Of a DNA stretch of 53,408 nt, positions 25,382 to 33,153 are shown in pieces. The notes beneath the pieces are model-generated. The model saw only the letters and a list, made by a program, of their open reading frames with translations. It had not been told where the DNA came from and ran no database searches. Each line of letters opens with the position of its first letter. The first letter of the stretch is position 1. Source of the stretch: CAYLQA01 sp964385695 (GTDB lineage Bacteria > Desulfobacterota > Desulfobulbia > Desulfobulbales > Desulfurivibrionaceae); contig CAYLQA010000025.1 in assembly GCA_964385695.1 (NCBI GenBank), forward strand, positions 1-53,408, written 5' to 3'. The translations under genes were made by a program, and so were the position numbers.

Positions 25382-27718
25382 TTAGGTTGTGAGGGCTCGG
25401 TAAATATCCGGAATCCGGTTAGGCAGTTTGTTCACATCATCAATAAAAATATAGTTCACCTCGCCATACATATGGGCGATGTAATCATGGGCCTGGTGAT
25501 CGATTGTAATACAAAATGGGTGAATTCCCTTTGTTTTGGCTTCAATCAGTGCGTGCCTGGTGTCTTCAATGGCATAGTCGCCCTTGTAATCGTCGTAATC
25601 CTCAGGCTTGCCGTCCGACAATGTGATAAGCAGCCGTACCTTGGCGTCGACCTGGTCGAGTATCTCGGTGATATGGCGAATGGGTGGACCCATGCGGGTA
25701 TATTCCTGGGGAGCGATGGCCGCTATCCGTGCCTTCACCTCATCATTGTATGGTTCGTCCAAATCCTTTACATGAAATAATTCGGAGCGGGACCGGCGCA
25801 TGCCGGAAAAACCATAAATAGCGTAGCGATCTCCGAGCATCTCCAGTGATTCACACATAAGTATGAGCGACTCTTTGAGTGCCTTAGAGATCCACCCTTC
25901 TGTAGAAGATGACATATCCACCAGGAAAATTGCAGCGATATCCCGTTCATCACGAACAAGACGAATGAAATGGCGGTCCGAACCGGCAACTCCGGCTTTG
26001 GTGTCTGCAATTGACTCGATAACACTGTCAAGATCGATGTCGTCGCCGTCACGCTGACGCTTAAGAAAACGCTCCTGGGTGCGCAACATTTCAAACTGGC
26101 GGCGAAGCCGAGTGAGTTGCCACTTGTATTTGTTTAAGGTATGGCTGACAAAAGTTCCCTCAACGGGCTGGATCTTTTTCTGAATCAGCCTGCACCACTG
26201 TTTGCGAAAGTCATTGCGGCGATAATCCCACTCATCGTAAATATCTGTGCCCGCAAGGCTTGCGCCTTCATCACCGACAGGCGCCGCACCAGCTCCGCTG
26301 CCGTGACCTGATTGCTGCATGGCACTGGAAATGTAACGTGCAGGGATATGGCCGAGATCCTTGATGATTTCCTGGCTAAGAGATTGCAAATCCTCCGGGA
26401 GAAGCAATTTTTCATCGTTGATGGTGATGAATTGCGGGTTTTGCAGATTATCAAAGGAAAAGTTCTCTTCCTGATTTTCAGGCACCGGCATGATCAGCCC
26501 GCTATTTTGCTCGATTGGTGCGGGGCTCATGGCCTCAGCGGCTGGCTCGTTTTCTTCTTGAACAGGAGTTTCGCCTGTGCTTGGAATGAGCAGGCCCATA
26601 GCCTCGATAAATTCCTGACGGGATTTTTCCCTATGCGTCAAGCGGGCCTCATGTGCTGCCCTAGGGTGAAGTTCACCCTGAAAGAACAGCGGCTGATGAG
26701 TACGTTGATCCTCCAGGCAGAGCTCGTAAAGCTTAGAGGTCTGAAAAATAGATTCATCAGCAGAGGCATCAAGGTTAAAAATTGATTTTATTGCTCGGGC
26801 CACTGTCAGGTTGGCCGGCAGTTTCAGTGATTCCGGAGTATCTGGTTGCCAAGAAAGAATATTTGCCTGCAGAAGCTGGAAAATGGCTTGAGCTTCATCC
26901 AGGCGAGAAGCATGCAAGAAAGTGCCGGAGCAGGATTTGCGCAGCTCTACGGTGTCGCGCATCAGGCCAGGAAGTTCATGCCAGAGAAAAACCGTATGCC
27001 TGGCTGTTTCCAGAAGATGATACAGCGTTGTCGCAAGGCCTTGCCGGGGGAAAAGCTGTAAAAAACCATTCAGCCAACCATCCTTATCTGAAAATGTTTT
27101 TTTGTATCGTCCTATCAGATCCTCTTCCAGCTTATGGTGTTTTTCCGGTTTAACCGTATAGGTCCCACGAACTATATGGGCCCATTGGTATGAGACTGTA
27201 AGTTTGTAGGCCAGAAAGTTATCCGCCTTTTCAGTGGCGGCAGAGATTTCCTGGGGCAGGACAATGCGATGGGTGTCAGTAAAGGTGGTTTTGCCTGGGA
27301 TTAATTCAAGGTCTTGGCCGGCCAGACCGTGAACGTATGTCTGCAATAAGGAAAGAATATCCTGCAGGCTGATGCCGTTGGTGTTCTTCAGGCCGCAAAG
27401 AAAATTGTCTTCAACATGAAAGAGCAATTTGCGGGCAGCATGTAAGCCGCCTGATTCGTATGCATCCAGAACATCACGCACAAACTTAGGCAACTGGTCA
27501 AGGCTCAGGCATTGAAGGATGGAGTTGCTTTGTGCCAGAAAGTTCTGGCACAGGGCGTTGCTTACCGGCCAGATGACAGCCACCTCTTTGAGTAACGCTT
27601 TTTGAACAGCCGTTGGCTGGTTATGAAAAAGCTCAATGAGTTCTTCAAGCTCCCAATCGTTGATGATGGAAGGCTGCACTGCTTGGCTAAATTGGCTTTT
27701 AAGGGTTTGCTGGGCCAT
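25382..27718 (-). CDS. CbbO/NorD-type VWA-domain activase adaptor
   Basis: 778 residues, close to the length of CbbO. A long helical N-terminal region (about 1-560) is followed by a von Willebrand A domain (about 585-775) with the metal-site motif DMSSS (near residue 598) and the later TLSDGKPEDYDD. In known systems CbbO or NorD recruits a metalloenzyme (Rubisco, NO reductase) to the hexameric AAA+ motor CbbQ/NorQ, which remodels it. The partner CbbQ-like gene lies 15 bases upstream. Neither Rubisco nor Nor genes are in this window, so the client is unknown. Confidence 0.88.
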   Translation of the reverse strand: MAQQTLKSQFSQAVQPSIINDWELEELIELFHNQPTAVQKALLKEVAVIWPVSNALCQNFLAQSNSILQCLSLDQLPKFVRDVLDAYESGGLHAARKLLFHVEDNFLCGLKNTNGISLQDILSLLQTYVHGLAGQDLELIPGKTTFTDTHRIVLPQEISAATEKADNFLAYKLTVSYQWAHIVRGTYTVKPEKHHKLEEDLIGRYKKTFSDKDGWLNGFLQLFPRQGLATTLYHLLETARHTVFLWHELPGLMRDTVELRKSCSGTFLHASRLDEAQAIFQLLQANILSWQPDTPESLKLPANLTVARAIKSIFNLDASADESIFQTSKLYELCLEDQRTHQPLFFQGELHPRAAHEARLTHREKSRQEFIEAMGLLIPSTGETPVQEENEPAAEAMSPAPIEQNSGLIMPVPENQEENFSFDNLQNPQFITINDEKLLLPEDLQSLSQEIIKDLGHIPARYISSAMQQSGHGSGAGAAPVGDEGASLAGTDIYDEWDYRRNDFRKQWCRLIQKKIQPVEGTFVSHTLNKYKWQLTRLRRQFEMLRTQERFLKRQRDGDDIDLDSVIESIADTKAGVAGSDRHFIRLVRDERDIAAIFLVDMSSSTEGWISKALKESLILMCESLEMLGDRYAIYGFSGMRRSRSELFHVKDLDEPYNDEVKARIAAIAPQEYTRMGPPIRHITEILDQVDAKVRLLITLSDGKPEDYDDYKGDYAIEDTRHALIEAKTKGIHPFCITIDHQAHDYIAHMYGEVNYIFIDDVNKLPNRIPDIYRALTT

Positions 27719-27733
27719 GGTCAGCCTCCGTAT

Positions 27734-28546
27734 TTAAAAGAGTGAGCTGACCATCTCATCGATTGCTGCCATAAGCTCATGATCGTCAGTGAGTGTTTCC
27801 GTTATGGCAACGCGGCAGGCTGTGCGGATGGAGATATTATTACGGGCAAGTTTACCGGCATGAATCAACAGCCTGGTGCTTGCTCCTTCTGTAAGGCCTG
27901 AATCTTTAAGGCCGCGAGTCATCTCCGCCAAGCGGACAAGGCTTTTGGCTTGGCTTGCGTCAATCCCTGCCTCTTGGCTAACGATTTTTGCCTCTAGATC
28001 CGGGGGTGGATAATTAAACTCCAAAGAAACAAAGCGTTGGCGAGTGGATTGCTTTAAATCTTTGAGCACGCTTTGGTAACCGGGATTATAGGATATGGCC
28101 AGCATAAATTCCGGAGGTGCAGTGAGCAATTCACCGAGCTTTTCAATGGGCAGCTCTCTGCGGTCATCGGCCAATGGGTGGATAACCACAGTGGTATCCT
28201 TGCGGGCTTCAACGACCTCATCAAGGTAGCATATGGCTCCGGCCCGGACAGCCTTGGTGAGGGGGCCATCAACCCAAACCGCTTCTCCGGCTTTGATAAG
28301 GTAGCGGCCGACCAAATCACTGGTGGAAAGATCATCGTGGCAGGAAACAGTTATAAGCGGCCGTTGCAGTTCCCAGGCAAGATATTGCATAAACCTGCTT
28401 TTACCGCAGCCGGTAGGCCCTTTAAGTAATATAGGAAGCCCGTTTTCATATGCAGCCTTGGCTACTGCCAATTCTTCTCCCTGTGCTGCATAAAAGGGCT
28501 TTGTCGTTATAATATGGTCTTCTATCCTTTCTTCATGTAGGATCAT
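27734..28546 (-). CDS. CbbQ/NorQ-type AAA+ ATPase (MoxR group)
   Basis: 270 residues, the usual CbbQ/NirQ/NorQ size. Walker A is GPTGCGKS (43-50) and Walker B ICYLDEVVEAR (near 105). The C-terminal helical lid and a sensor region (ISYNPGYQ) follow. It forms ring motors that remodel client metalloenzymes with the VWA partner encoded 15 bases downstream. A strong AGGAGG precedes the ATG. It is divergent from the HTH/zinc-ribbon regulator gene, with a near-perfect palindrome in the 73-base gap next to its ribosome site. Confidence 0.92.
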   Translation of the reverse strand: MILHEERIEDHIITTKPFYAAQGEELAVAKAAYENGLPILLKGPTGCGKSRFMQYLAWELQRPLITVSCHDDLSTSDLVGRYLIKAGEAVWVDGPLTKAVRAGAICYLDEVVEARKDTTVVIHPLADDRRELPIEKLGELLTAPPEFMLAISYNPGYQSVLKDLKQSTRQRFVSLEFNYPPPDLEAKIVSQEAGIDASQAKSLVRLAEMTRGLKDSGLTEGASTRLLIHAGKLARNNISIRTACRVAITETLTDDHELMAAIDEMVSSLF

Positions 28547-28556
28547 AGTTTACCTC

Positions 28557-28579
28557 CTCTTATCTTGAGAAGGTAAGAG
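28557..28579. promoter_or_regulatory. Palindromic operator candidate between cbbQ-like and regulator genes
   Basis: A 23-base inverted repeat: 10-base arms 28557-28566 and 28570-28579 match at nine of ten positions around GAG. It sits in the 73-base divergent intergenic region and touches the cbbQ-like ribosome site. A dimeric regulator bound here could control both directions. The obvious candidate is the HTH protein encoded at 28620, by inference. Confidence 0.5.
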
Positions 28580-28619
28580 CGATTATTTAATTTGCAAATG
28601 GAAATTATTACTATTCGCT

Positions 28620-28937
28620 ATGGGGATTACGGATAGAAAATATTTGATCGAGCTTCTCAAGGATGACTGGCTGGATAGCCTTGAGTTATCAGCAGAGGCT
28701 GGGATACCGGAAAAAGAGGTCTATGCACATCTGTCGCATATCCAACGGTCCCTGAAAAACAGCGGGCAAAGGCTTAATATGGTTCCGGCAGAATGCAGAT
28801 CCTGCGGATATGTATTTAAAAAAAGAAAGCGCCTTGAAAAGCCGGGTAAATGCCCCATATGCAAAAAGACCTACATTGCCCCTCCCCGATTTATGGTTGA
28901 ACGTATTGCGGAAAAGGGTGTAAAGACAGGGCGATAG
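28620..28937 (+). CDS. HTH / zinc-ribbon predicted transcriptional regulator
   Basis: 105 residues. An N-terminal winged-helix-like HTH (about 5-60, IELLKDDWLDSLELSAEAGIPEKEV) is joined to a zinc ribbon with two cysteine pairs (CRSC and CPIC, about residues 59-83). This matches the group of predicted regulators with an HTH fused to a Zn ribbon (COG3357 type), which are common in archaea and anaerobes. No ribosome site precedes the ATG. A TACTAT at 28609-28614 would place a transcription start at or near the A of the ATG, so a leaderless transcript is possible. Confidence 0.8.
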   Translation: MGITDRKYLIELLKDDWLDSLELSAEAGIPEKEVYAHLSHIQRSLKNSGQRLNMVPAECRSCGYVFKKRKRLEKPGKCPICKKTYIAPPRFMVERIAEKGVKTGR

Positions 28938-28992
28938 TGACGGGGTGGGTGATTTTTCGTGGGATGGATTGTGAAAAAATGTGGAGAGTTGA

Positions 28993-29526
28993 GTGGGCCG
29001 GAAAAAAAATCATAAATGGTATGAGAAATACCTTCCTTTCGTAGCCAGAAGTCCAGAGATGCAGGTGCGTTGGCTTGAGAACGCTTTAAGAAAAGGCACC
29101 CTCAATAGTCAGGAAGTTGCGCCTTATATAAAATTGTTGTTTGAAGGCAAGGGTGATGAGCAATTTGAGATTCTCGCTCCTTTGATCCGCTCACTTGATG
29201 AGCAAATCACCCTCAAAATGATGGAAGCCGCCGATATATACGATGCCCCGATCCTGCTCAAGATGCTCGGCACCGCTACAATGCCGCATGCAGTGCTTGC
29301 CTTGCAAAAGGTTCCCCCTCCATATGAGAAAAAAACGACCCTGGTGAGCGATAAGATTTTTCAGGCCATTCATGACTCCTCTGAAAAGATTCTTGAGCAG
29401 GCTGCCCATGAGTTGAAACAAAGCGGGAAAGCGCCGGAACATTTTGCTGCAAGCTATGAGCGGTTTAAAGAGATAGTCGAGGATGAGAAACTGTTGAGTG
29501 CCCTGTATCCCAAGGCAAAGGTGTAA
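28993..29526 (+). CDS. Conserved-looking protein of unknown function
   Basis: 177 residues, mostly helical, soluble and charged, and not recognised. The first part is basic (MGRKKNHKWYEKYLPF), followed by repeated helical segments that could form an alpha-solenoid. There are no cysteines and no signal peptide. The GTG start is supported by GGAGAG 4 bases ahead. It follows the HTH/zinc-ribbon gene by 55 bases and ends at a strong terminator, so the two may form one small operon. Confidence 0.72.
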   Translation: MGRKKNHKWYEKYLPFVARSPEMQVRWLENALRKGTLNSQEVAPYIKLLFEGKGDEQFEILAPLIRSLDEQITLKMMEAADIYDAPILLKMLGTATMPHAVLALQKVPPPYEKKTTLVSDKIFQAIHDSSEKILEQAAHELKQSGKAPEHFAASYERFKEIVEDEKLLSALYPKAKV

Positions 29527-29532
29527 TAAAAA

Positions 29533-29566
29533 AAAGCCCTTGTCGTTGCAGACAAGGGCTTTTTTG
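29533..29566. terminator. Bidirectional terminator
   Basis: A perfect 10-bp stem (29535-29544 with 29551-29560) with a 6-base loop is flanked by an A run on the left and a T run on the right. It serves the plus-strand gene ending at 29526 and the minus-strand gene ending at 29592. Confidence 0.93.
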
Positions 29567-29591
29567 CGTGTTGCGTGTATGGTGTGCGTAC

Positions 29592-29843
29592 TTATTTGCC
29601 AGCTGCCCTTTTGGATGCCTTGAGGGGGTTGACTTTCTTGGTAGCTGCAGCAATTTCAGGTTTAACATGGGTGGCAAAGTTGCAGATACCTAAACGCCAT
29701 TTTGCCTCAGGCGAGGTGTATGCCTTGCAATACTTTGCTGCATCAACTTCAACTATGCGCTCACAGCCATCGCATTTGTCGATGATTGGCTGAAATGCGC
29801 CACTGGTATATTTTTCTGTACCTACTACAGCTTCCTTGGCCAT
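29592..29843 (-). CDS. PxxKW family cysteine-rich protein
   Basis: 83 residues. It carries the family pattern: CDGCERIVE, then YCKAY, then PEAKW (the PxxKW motif) and RLGICNFATH, with four cysteines in a likely metal-binding arrangement. The lysine-rich C-terminus could contact nucleic acid. This family is found in sulfate-reducing Desulfobacterota and its role is unknown. Excellent ribosome site (AGGAGG). Single-gene unit closed by the bidirectional terminator at 29533-29566. Confidence 0.85.
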   Translation of the reverse strand: MAKEAVVGTEKYTSGAFQPIIDKCDGCERIVEVDAAKYCKAYTSPEAKWRLGICNFATHVKPEIAAATKKVNPLKASKRAAGK

Positions 29844-30133
29844 CCTTGTTCCTCCTGACGCGAAATAAGACTAAAATTACAATTCAGATTATTGAGCTGA
29901 ATAATATTCAATGAGTTGTGTATGAAAAGAGACTTTTTAAATGATTCTCCTCGCAGTGTCAATAAAAAATCAAAGGACAGGTGGTTAAGAGAGCGGAATA
30001 AGTAGAAAAGAGGAAAAAACAACACAAAAAGTTGAAATTGCACGAAAAAGAAGGGTTGCGCTATTGTTTTCACAAAAAACATGAGATATAACTAAACTTA
30101 TTGAATCAACTTGAAAAAATGAGGTGATGGGCC
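29844..30133. other. Intergenic region between the PxxKW gene and pilC
   Basis: 290 bases, A-rich on the plus strand, containing divergent start regions for the PxxKW gene (minus) and pilC (plus). I see no convincing promoter match, repeat or structured RNA. A 27-codon ORF at 29922-30005 lacks a ribosome site and is not called. Confidence 0.4.
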
Positions 30134-31342
30134 ATGCCTGTTTTTATCTGGAAAGGAGTCAACTCATACGGCGAAAAGCGTAAAGGCAAGTTGGATATGC
30201 CCAACGAAGCGATGGCGCTGTCGCATCTCAAAAAGATGCGAATTACACCGTCGCAAGTCAAAGAAGCCCCCAAAGACATATTTGAGAATGTCGAATTTCT
30301 CAAACCCAAGGTGACCGGCAAGGACGTGGTCATTTTCACCCGCCAGCTTTCCACCATGATCGATGCGGGCCTTCCCCTGGTACAAAGTCTTGAGATCCTT
30401 GGAGAGCAGCAGGAAAACCCAACCTTCAAAAACGTGTTACGCGAAATTCGTATGGATGTTGAGACCGGCACCACCTTTGCCGACGCCATGAAAAAACATC
30501 CAAACATCTTCGATAATCTCTACTGTAATATGGTCGAGGCAGGAGAAATTGGCGGTATTTTGGATACAATTTTAAGCCGTTTGGCTGCATTTATGGAAAA
30601 GAACATGGCCCTGAAAAAGAAGGTAAAGGGTGCTATGACATATCCGGTCATCTGTTTGTGTATTTCTTTTGTTGTTATGGCAGTCATGTTGGTGTTTGTA
30701 GTTCCTGTTTTTGAGAAAATGTTTGCCGATTTCGGTTCTGCCCTGCCTGCACCGACACAGATGGTGGTGGATATGAGCGAGTTCGCGCAAAGTTATTTTA
30801 TTCATATTCTCGCAGGCTTATTTGGCCTATCGTTTTCTATCAAAAAAATCTATAAAACAGAAAAAGGGCGTATTCAGATTGACAAACTGTTGTTGGTTAT
30901 GCCAATTATCGGGACGCTGTTGCGACGTGTGGCTGTGGCCAAATTTTCTCGAACACTAGGTACCATGCTGCAGAGTGGTGTGCCAATCCTCGAGTCACTG
31001 AATGTTGTTGCAAGAACTGCCGGCAATAAGGTCATTGAGATTGCCGTCTTTCGCGTTACCGACAGTATCAGCGAAGGTCGTGCCATTGCCGAACCGCTTG
31101 AAGAAACAGGTGTTTTCCCTGGGATGGTGGTGCAGATGATCAATGTTGGTGAATCTACCGGTGCACTTGATGTAATGCTGACCAAGATCGCTGATTTTTA
31201 TGACGAAGAGGTGGACCAGGCCGTGGAAAATCTGACGGCCGCAATTGAGCCGTTGATGATGGTCTTTTTGGGCGGCATGATCGGTGGCCTGGTCGTGGCC
31301 ATGTACCTGCCGATCTTTAGTATGGCAAGTGCGGTAGGGTAA
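30134..31342 (+). CDS. pilC: Type IV pilus inner-membrane platform protein PilC (T2SS GspF family)
   Basis: 402 residues, normal for PilC. Two T2SSF domains (about 65-190 and 270-390) each precede membrane spans; motifs include FTRQLSTMIDAGLPLVQSLE and FSRTLGTMLQSGVPILESL, the paired repeats of the family, and a conserved end (EPLMMVFLGGMIGGLVVAMYLPIF). PilC is the platform that couples the PilB/PilT motors to pilin assembly. No pilB, pilT or pilin gene is adjacent, so it is separated from the rest of the system or has been captured next to eno. The ATG is preceded by GAGGTGATGG. Confidence 0.94.
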   Translation: MPVFIWKGVNSYGEKRKGKLDMPNEAMALSHLKKMRITPSQVKEAPKDIFENVEFLKPKVTGKDVVIFTRQLSTMIDAGLPLVQSLEILGEQQENPTFKNVLREIRMDVETGTTFADAMKKHPNIFDNLYCNMVEAGEIGGILDTILSRLAAFMEKNMALKKKVKGAMTYPVICLCISFVVMAVMLVFVVPVFEKMFADFGSALPAPTQMVVDMSEFAQSYFIHILAGLFGLSFSIKKIYKTEKGRIQIDKLLLVMPIIGTLLRRVAVAKFSRTLGTMLQSGVPILESLNVVARTAGNKVIEIAVFRVTDSISEGRAIAEPLEETGVFPGMVVQMINVGESTGALDVMLTKIADFYDEEVDQAVENLTAAIEPLMMVFLGGMIGGLVVAMYLPIFSMASAVG

Positions 31343-31387
31343 GAAAACTTGTTAGTTTTTTATTTATAATTATATCTGGAGGAGTAG

Positions 31388-32680
31388 ATGGGAGAAGTAA
31401 TAGGTGTTTTGGGAAGAGAGGTTATTGACTCCAGGGGCAACCCGACTGTTGAGGTTGAGGTTTTTCTTGATTCCGGTGTTGTGGGCAGGGCGATGGTGCC
31501 TTCCGGTGCCTCGACCGGAAAGCGCGAGGCCTTAGAGCTTCGTGACACCCGCAAGAAACGCTATTCGGGAAAGGGTGTTGAAAAAGCCGTTGCCAATGTC
31601 AATGAGAAGATAGGGCCGAGCATTATCGGTCTTGAGTCAAGCCAGCAGGTGATCATAGACAAGGCTATGCTGCAGCTTGACGGCACGGAATTTAAAAAGA
31701 ACCTCGGCGCCAATGCCATCCTCGGTGTTTCCATGGCTGTGGCCAGGGCATCTGCAGAAGAGGTTGGTCTGCCGCTCTTTTCTTATCTCGGCGGTGTAAA
31801 CGGTAAGGTTTTGCCCGTACCCATGATGAATGTACTCAACGGCGGCGCCCATGCGGACAATAATGTTGATGTGCAGGAGTTTATGGTCTTGCCTGTAGGC
31901 GCCCCGTCCTTTCGGGAGGCGTTGCGCATGGGGGTCGAAACCTTTCATAGCCTGAAGGCGGTCTTGAAAAAGGCCGGTCACCAGACTGCGGTTGGTGATG
32001 AAGGTGGCTTTGCTCCCAACCTTCGTTCCAATGAAGAGGCCATGGAGTCTCTGTTGGAGGCCATTGTTAAGGCCGGCTATAAACCGGGTAAGGACATCTG
32101 TATTGCTTTGGATGTTGCAGCCAGTGAAATATATGACGCAAAAACGAAAAAATATATCCTTTCTGCAGAGAAGAAACCCAAGAAGAGTGTTGATGAGTTG
32201 ATTCGTTTTTATGAAGGTTGGGTTAAAAAATATCCTCTGGTTTCAATTGAAGATGGACTTGATGAGAGTGATTGGGCCGGTTGGAAGAAGCTGACCCAGA
32301 AGCTTGGGGATAAGATTCAGCTTGTCGGTGATGATCTCTTTGTGACCAATACCAAGATCCTTGCCAAGGGAATCGATCAAGGTGTCTGCAACTCTATTTT
32401 GATCAAACTCAATCAGATCGGTACGGTTACGGAGACCATTGATGCTGTTGAGATGGCTCATCGTGCTGCATATACCTCTGTTATTTCGCATCGTTCCGGT
32501 GAAACAGAAGATACCACCATTGCTGACTTGAGTGTGGCCTTAAACACAGGCCAGATCAAGACAGGTGCCCCTTCCCGGACCGATCGCGTAGCTAAATATA
32601 ACCAGTTGTTACGTATTGAGGATGAGCTCGGTGCGGCAGCATCATATGCAGGGCGGCGAGCCCTCAAACATATTGCTTGA
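31388..32680 (+). CDS. eno: Enolase
   Basis: 430 residues, full length. It converts 2-phosphoglycerate to phosphoenolpyruvate. Seen are the N-terminal IDSRGNPTVEVEVFLDSG and GASTGKREALELRD, the magnesium ligands within SIEDGLDESDW and LVGDDLFVTN, and the signature IKLNQIGTVTETIDAV with SHRSGETEDTTIADL. GGAGGAG precedes the ATG. It follows pilC by 45 bases. Cytoplasmic; glycolysis and gluconeogenesis. Confidence 0.98.
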   Translation: MGEVIGVLGREVIDSRGNPTVEVEVFLDSGVVGRAMVPSGASTGKREALELRDTRKKRYSGKGVEKAVANVNEKIGPSIIGLESSQQVIIDKAMLQLDGTEFKKNLGANAILGVSMAVARASAEEVGLPLFSYLGGVNGKVLPVPMMNVLNGGAHADNNVDVQEFMVLPVGAPSFREALRMGVETFHSLKAVLKKAGHQTAVGDEGGFAPNLRSNEEAMESLLEAIVKAGYKPGKDICIALDVAASEIYDAKTKKYILSAEKKPKKSVDELIRFYEGWVKKYPLVSIEDGLDESDWAGWKKLTQKLGDKIQLVGDDLFVTNTKILAKGIDQGVCNSILIKLNQIGTVTETIDAVEMAHRAAYTSVISHRSGETEDTTIADLSVALNTGQIKTGAPSRTDRVAKYNQLLRIEDELGAAASYAGRRALKHIA

Positions 32681-32738
32681 CAATTGCTAGTTATTTAGAC
32701 ATGTTATACGTGTTGAGTAATATGAAGGAGGGTGTCAA

Positions 32739-33026
32739 ATGACACTGACAAAAGCGGACCTTGTCCAAAAAGTTTACCAAAACCATAATTTCACCAAGGC
32801 GCAGGCTGCAGAAACCGTTGAGGCTTTTCTGCAAATAACCAAGGAGTGCCTAAAGAACGGTGAAGACCTTTTAATCAGCGGTTTTGGCAAATTCAATGTC
32901 AAAGAGAAAAACGCCCGGCGAGGCCGGAACCCACAAACCGGCGATGAGCTTATTCTCGATGCGCGCAAGGTTGTAACCTTTAAGCCTTCCGGGATTTTGC
33001 GGACAAGAATCAACGGCGAAGAGTAG
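32739..33026 (+). CDS. ihfA: Integration host factor alpha subunit (HU/IHF family)
   Basis: 95 residues. The HU/IHF fold shows LTKADLVQKVY, SGFGKFNVKEKNARRGRNPQTG (the DNA-wrapping arm with RNPQTG) and a terminal VVTFKPSGILRTRING. The sequence is closer to IHF alpha than to HU, since it has the IHF-like arm and C-terminal extension. It bends DNA at specific sites together with IhfB, which is not in this window. Ribosome site AAGGAGGG. Two terminators follow, one of which includes its own stop codon. Confidence 0.9.
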   Translation: MTLTKADLVQKVYQNHNFTKAQAAETVEAFLQITKECLKNGEDLLISGFGKFNVKEKNARRGRNPQTGDELILDARKVVTFKPSGILRTRINGEE

Positions 33027-33048
33027 CATCTTCAAGGTGCTGTTTTTT
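33025..33048 (+). terminator. Terminator of the IHF gene
   Basis: A short hairpin (33025-33030 with 33036-33041, with further pairing possible inside) followed by TGTTTTTT. It begins within the IHF stop codon. Confidence 0.65.
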
Positions 33049-33070
33049 GTCGGTTGAGTTTAAAAAATAT

Positions 33071-33120
33071 AAGACGGGTTGAAGTACCTTCTTGTTAAGG
33101 TACTGCCCGTCTTTTTTTTT
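33071..33120 (+). terminator. Second, strong terminator ahead of lpxD
   Basis: A long hairpin (33071-33090 with 33097-33113, small bulge) followed by a T run to 33120. It lies 34 bases before the lpxD start codon at 33154, so it separates the lpx operon from the IHF transcript or acts as an attenuator. Confidence 0.9.
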
Positions 33121-33153
33121 ATTCGCACACTGGACAAAGAGCAACAGATAAAC

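Noticed and set aside
29672..29686. Sigma-54 promoter-like TGGCAAAGTTGC
   Set aside because: The GG-to-GC spacing is too short for a -24/-12 promoter, and the site lies inside the PxxKW coding region.
29922..30005. 27-codon basic ORF upstream of pilC
   Set aside because: No ribosome site, no conserved feature, and it lies in an A-rich spacer where chance ORFs are common.
33079..33153. 25-residue N-terminal extension of LpxD
   Set aside because: The upstream start lies within a strong terminator hairpin and the added residues are not part of the LpxD family.
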